Positions 59,926 to 64,000 of a stretch of 64,000 nt of DNA are shown here, piece after piece; within the stretch, counting starts at the first letter, position 1; the number at the start of each line of letters is the position of its first letter. The notes under the pieces were generated by a model. The model ran no database searches. It was not told the origin of the DNA and saw only the letters and a list, made by a program, of their open reading frames with translations. The position numbers were made by a program, and so were the translations under genes. The DNA is from Heliocidaris erythrogramma (taxonomy: Eukaryota; Echinodermata; Echinoidea; Camarodonta; Echinometridae). The stretch covers positions 40,247,663 to 40,311,662 of the forward strand of contig CM046855.1 of the NCBI GenBank assembly GCA_025617745.1, given 5' to 3'.

Positions 59926-62900
59926 GTAAGCCGCTCGCCGGTCGGTCGCCCGGTACCTCCGGTTCGATTTCCGCACTGTTCGCTGACAAAAGCTCAGCTC
60001 AGACTCAGAGCAGCTGCGTGATTATACATTGTAGTTTTGTACTGGCGCGCCGACATGTCATGACTGCAATTGAAAACTTTTTGATCTTCCAAGCCGATAT
60101 TGATCAAACAAAATAACAAATGCAAAGAAGAGTCATAGCAATCCTGGGTTTTAGCGGTCTAAATTATTTTCGGTTGCTAACTACAAATCAGCATGGGTTC
60201 ACCTCATGACAAGCTACATCATGTATCTTCACTTCAGATAAGCTTGTAATATTTTGTACTCCGTAATAATTTTCTTCTTCTGATGATGAAGTCTGCCTCC
60301 TTCAATTTGACTGAAGATTTTTGCAAACGTTTTCACGGGTGAATAGGCTTCAATAGCTTTGAGGTTATATATGAGGTTAGGCATTATCGTGGTTGAGGAA
60401 ACCAACATTCACTCCACACAGAAGCGCTTCATTGCGTTATACACGCATTGGTTTCCTCATTCCCCGTCCATAGACTCTGCACTTTATTTTTGCGTGCTAA
60501 GGAACGAGTGGTTTCCTCAACCATGATATAGCCTGAGGTTATTTCTTATGAATTAAAACCTTTTTGGATGAGAGCTTTCATCCTTCTGTTCTTATAAATT
60601 TAGATTGACGACCTTGAGTCTAATTGCAATGGGGTTGGGGTTTTAGATGAACATAAATACAAATCCATCTCCAATATCCAATTTTATGAGTGTCATTATC
60701 CCTATCTCTTACAAACAGTTCAATTCTATTGCTTGTTGAATTATGCCATTAAAATTGAGTTTACTTAAGGGTCCAATAACGTAAGCCAGTGGTCGGGTAA
60801 AATAAAAAGTTTTCTTTTCAGAGAAGAGATATTCATTTCAGGATTAAAATGTTTTGCCTCTTCTTTGATCATCTTATTCAGTGTTCATCCATCACTAAGT
60901 GACGTATTTGGTTGCCAGTGTTGGGCAACCACTTTGGCTCATTTTAGCTTCTCCATGATTCTGGGCAACTTATATGTTGAGCTACCTTGTACCTTGTACC
61001 TTGTACCTTGTAGATGTAGCCCCTGAAGTCCTCCTCTAGGAAGGGTAACTCAGGGCCGACGAGAGTGGTTTAGTTTATTCCATTTTACTAGTTTGGTGCT
61101 TAAAAGTGTTCATTTTGCTTTTAAAACTATCCTTGGATTTGGATTCTACGAGTTCTTGTGGAAGGGTGTTCCAACGGGGTATGGTTTCCGGGAAAAATGA
61201 GTTTGCCATTTGTGTTGTGGAAATGAATTTTGATTTAACATCGTACTGCTGCCCTATAGTATTGTTGTTATCATGATAGAACTGACAATTTTTCAAACTT
61301 TTTATCCCGAAGATTGCATTTTCAACCAATTGGATATATATACTTTACTGTAAAGATAACAGGATATCAAAGGACTTACAATATTTAATATCTTACTTCA
61401 TTACACTTTTATTGTTTATATTGTGAATCATTCAATAATCTTCATGCAGAAGGAGATACAGTGCAGATCTAATGCCCACTATTGCTTACATAAACCTTCT
61501 TTTCAGACTGAGAAAGAAATTTCTCAAAGAATGAAGGCTTGTTCAGTGTCAAAATGTGATCATATTTTTCTTAATAGATTTGAATGCTCTTTTTTCCTGA
61601 CAGATATCCAAGGAGAAGATCTTCCCAAGCCGAGGTTTGATTCATGGGTTAAGATGAGATGGGACTCCAAGTATCTCTACATAGGAGCATACCTTCAAGA
61701 AACTGATGTCTTTGCTAACCAAACAAAGCATGACTCTGTAGGTATGTTATACTGAAATCATTTGTTGTTGGTAGATTCTAATAACGGATTACAGATATAT
61801 TCTTGACAGTTAAACACTTTGAGCTTTTGCAGAAATTGGTCTTTTTTCAAATAACAACCTCTTTTTTTTTTAAATAAGGATTTTCCATGTAATGGACAGA
61901 AGTCAGCCAAATAAAAACAGTAAAATTGTACCTACTCCTTTGAATGCACATTCATCATTTACTTGATAGGAATCAGGAAATGAATCCTTTCCTTTCTTTC
62001 CTATTATATTCTCCCTTCTTTTCTTTCTTTCTTTCTACCCATCTGTACTTTATTTATGACTCTGGGCCTATCCAAAACGAGCTATGCTTCACTTTAGGCC
62101 CTTTCTCTATAAAGAATATAAATCATGGGATTTGTCTCATATATGCATTTGTTGTTGCATTATGTATGTCATTTGAAAGTGTATGATTTGTATATGGATT
62201 GATTAGTGGAAAAATGAAATAAAGTGAAAAAATGGAAATATGAAATCCTCCAAATCATCGTGAGGAATCCACCTGTGTTGGTGATATTACAGTTTTGCAG
62301 GATAAATTTCACATAATTTTGACTTTGGAAATACAATTATTAAAATGTGTGGATGATTAAAAACATAAGTGGCTTAGAGTATGCTTAGAAAAACCAACAC
62401 AAAAGCCTTGATATGTAAGACAAGTTGATTTTTTTTTCTATCCTAGAATGCTGTCACGTTGACTTGATAATCATGACGTTGCATTAACTCTAAAAAAATG
62501 ATCTGACTCGACATTCTTTTTTCATGTTGCATGGTATTTTTTGTATTCCAGCAAAATTCAGACCTAGAATTGCTCTAGATACAACATTGTTGTATGGTGG
62601 CTCTTTCAGTCATGTTTATTGTGTTTTTTTTTTTAAATTTAATTTTCCAGTGTTCAAAGACAATGATTTTGAGGTAAGCACTTTCAAGTTTTTACCACCA
62701 TGCATTCATTCTTACAAAAGATAGCTAATGAATACAATATTTCTGTGGTATTTTTCAAGTATATAAATATTCCTTTTCAGCTTCTTTAAGGGGCAGTCCA
62801 CCCTGATATTAAGTCAGTTGTATTAAAAGAAAAAAAAATGAAAATAAATCAGTGAAAGTTTTAGGAAAATTTAACCAAGGATATAAGAAAGTTTATTATT

Positions 62901-63941
62901 TTCAAAGTTGCAATCAATAAAATGCACTTTATAAATATTTGTAGTAAAGATTTCATAAATTTCCATTTTCTTTGTTATTAATGAAGGAATAGATCTACTT
63001 CATATAGGGGGTATATTAAAAGATTAGTGCTTGTAAAGTAAGTAAAAACTATGCACTGTCCGATATTCAAAATCTAAAGAAACAAAGAAATACATGTATA
63101 TCTTTTCTGATAGTATGGAAAGTTTCAACCCAATCCATTTAGTACTTCACAGTGTATGCCAGGGAGTTTTGATTCACCCTTGTGCGACAAACAAAAGGAC
63201 ACAGATTAGGTGCTCTTGAATGGTCACTCTTCTTTAGAGCCTGTTTTCTCTATTGTTTGGTCATTAGCCTGTCGGACACGTTGACATTCTCATTGTAATT
63301 TACAAGGGTTTGTTTAGTCCATACAAAACAAGTTATTTTAAAATCTAAGCTTTCAAACTTGAAATTTTTAAAAATCCAAATTTCCGACTTATTGGTAGTT
63401 TTGTGGTGGAGGGTCACATTTAAGCCAACTAAGTGCCATAGTGGACTCAACTTGAAAAGGTATCTTTGTTACATTTCTTTGCTTATTTATTTTTTAAACT
63501 TAATTTGCTATTGACTCCTAATTTGGACATTGTATTTTCATCTTGAAGGTGTTTACAGATCCAGATGGAAGCACACACTGGTAAGTACACAGTTATCAAG
63601 ACCACTGATAAGGGATGAAGGTGGGGGTCCTAGAATCTCCTTTTCCCCTCTCCCTTTTCACTTTTTCTCTTTTTTTTTTTTTTTTAATTTTTTTCCTTTT
63701 GTTTGTTTATTTTTTTGCCATATGGAGGAGGGGGCTGCCCCCTCCTCTATCTTTGCCATGGTATGAGAGCAAATTAATGAGCACAAGATAGGGAATCATG
63801 TTGGACATCTTTAAATTTCTTTGCTTATTGTTCAACTGTTTATACATTTTCTACCCAAATCTTTGTCCGTTTTTGCTTGGCAGGTATAAGGAGTTTGAAA
63901 TCAATGCTATCAACACAACATGGGACCTCATCTTAAATAAG
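59724..63941 (+). CDS. Secreted CBM9-like (DOMON-type) domain protein, 5' part
   Basis: Five exons in phase give the first 151 residues. Residues 1-20 form a signal peptide (hydrophobic core YIICLVIVL, cleavage near ACGEG). After it comes a family 9 carbohydrate-binding-like domain: NIDGKLDDDAWQEVP (47-61), SWVKMRWDSKYLYIGAYLQE (81-100), the DNDFEVFTDPDG segment (117-128) and WYKEFEINAINTTWDLILNK (132-151). These are hallmark strands of the CBM9-like fold, so a secreted sugar- or matrix-binding role is inferred, with no catalytic residues seen. The start is the first of two adjacent ATGs with an A-rich context. Intron 1 is 1.68 kb. The gene leaves the window after a GTGAGT donor, so the full length and other domains are unknown. 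Confidence 0.9.
60380..60533. mobile_element. 154-bp MITE with 8-bp target duplication
   Basis: Arms GGTTGAGGAAACCA inverted at both ends, flanked by exact TGAGGTTA duplications (60372-60379, 60534-60541). An 8-bp TSD fits hAT or Merlin. Lies in intron 1 of the CBM9-like gene. Confidence 0.85.
60985..61330 (-). mobile_element. 5'-truncated LINE 3' end with (ACAAGGT)n tail
   Basis: The minus strand reads SFFPETIPRWNTLPQELVES then SFKSKMNTF, a non-LTR ORF2 C-terminus, and ends in about four ACAAGGT repeats, a tail type used by L2/CR1-like LINEs. In intron 1 of the CBM9-like gene, antisense. Confidence 0.75.
61604..61741 (+). CDS. CBM9-like gene exon 2 (residues 68-113)
   Basis: The acceptor is TTTTTTCCTGACAG and the donor GTATGT. 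Encodes KPRFDSWVKMRWDSKYLYIG and the following strand. Sequon NQT is at residues 106-108. Confidence 0.92.
61742..62650. other. Intron 2 of the CBM9-like gene, nothing else seen
   Basis: AT-rich intron without recognisable repeats. Confidence 0.5.
62651..62673 (+). CDS. CBM9-like gene exon 3 (residues 114-121)
   Basis: A 23-nt microexon encoding FKDNDFE. The acceptor is AATTTTCCAG and the donor GTAAGC. It restores the family's N.DFEVF.DPDG motif across three exons. Confidence 0.88.
62674..63548. other. Intron 3 of the CBM9-like gene, nothing else seen
   Basis: AT-rich intron. A GGGGCAGTCCACCCTGATAT phrase at 62790 may be an old repeat end, but no partner was found. Confidence 0.45.
63549..63580 (+). 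CDS. CBM9-like gene exon 4 (residues 122-131)
   Basis: A 32-nt microexon encoding VFTDPDGSTH. The acceptor is CATCTTGAAG and the donor GTAAGT. Confidence 0.88.
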
Positions 63942-64000
63942 GTGAGTGGATGTTGGTAATTGAACAAATTTCTTTGCTTATTGTTCAACTGTTTATACAT
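63813..64000 (+). repeat. 35-bp direct repeat around exon 5, cut by window end
   Basis: AAATTTCTTTGCTTATTG followed by TTCAACTGTTTATACAT occurs at 63813-63847 and again at 63966-64000. The period is 153 bp with exon 5 between the copies. The second copy runs to the window edge, so the repeat may be longer. Confidence 0.85.
63884..63941 (+). CDS. CBM9-like gene exon 5 (residues 132-151)
   Basis: Encodes WYKEFEINAINTTWDLILNK. The acceptor is TTTTTGCTTGGCAG and the donor GTGAGT. It lies between two copies of a 35-bp repeat (63813 and 63966). Confidence 0.92.

Noticed and set aside
59926-60116. Extension of CBM9-like exon 1 by read-through of the first intron
   Set aside because: A strong GTAAGC donor in the right phase and the domain continuing in the 61604 exon show that this part is intron.

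Overview
The window looks like a marine invertebrate deuterostome, most likely a sea urchin. The evidence is small exons with GT/AG introns, AT-rich intergenic DNA, many long poly-G/C tracts, tRNA-type SINEs, many DNA-transposon miniatures (MITEs) and degenerate short tandem arrays. No bacterial-style gene packing is present. The species is an inference, since no rRNA or diagnostic marker is in the window.

Two host genes can be assembled from splice sites and reading phase. (1) Minus strand, 46401 down to 2519: a complete 14-exon gene for a 537-residue, 12-TM major facilitator protein of the SLC18 family (VMAT/VAChT-like). All 13 junctions keep phase, and the protein aligns with vesicular amine transporters from TM1 to TM12. 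Several residues of the known amine pocket are changed, above all Asn34 in place of the TM1 aspartate, so the substrate is probably not a classical monoamine. (2) Plus strand, 59724 to beyond 63941: the first five coding exons (151 residues) of a secreted protein with a carbohydrate-binding family 9-like (CBM9/DOMON-like) domain. The gene runs off the right edge.

Almost everything else is repeats, much of it inside the SLC18-like introns. 330-2110: decayed repeats and LINE ends. 5645-16389 (intron 8): a broken Ty3/Gypsy fossil holding a Harbinger element (6806-7653) and a TA-flanked element (7846-8784) that itself holds a small foldback (8217-8329); next a 1.46-kb element (11519-12976) holding a CACTA-type MITE (12515-12750); then a GC-rich TAA-flanked MITE (13628-14349). 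17408-18092 (intron 6): a minisatellite that reverses direction halfway, making a giant inverted repeat. 21144-38955 (intron 2): LINE and SINE copies, a 4.8-kb direct duplication on either side of a 500-N gap, five arrays of a TTGGTCTAAT-core repeat and the first of three main 26-bp TTCGGAAATACGAACC arrays. 39263-46157 (intron 1): a 58-bp repeat, a long unit marked by spaced TTACGGAATGAC motifs and a full tRNA-SINE. 46608-59700: TIR elements, a CR1/L2-like LINE interrupted by a second CACTA MITE copy, two more 26-bp arrays and a LINE RNase H end.

The most unusual items are the altered SLC18-like pocket, a SINE family whose shared body carries either a tRNA head or a 7SL/Alu-like head, the two Harbinger-type insertions with CTG/CAG target duplications, the inverted minisatellite and the repeated pairing of short degenerate arrays with poly-G/C tracts. 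I found no CRISPR, operon or prokaryotic system.
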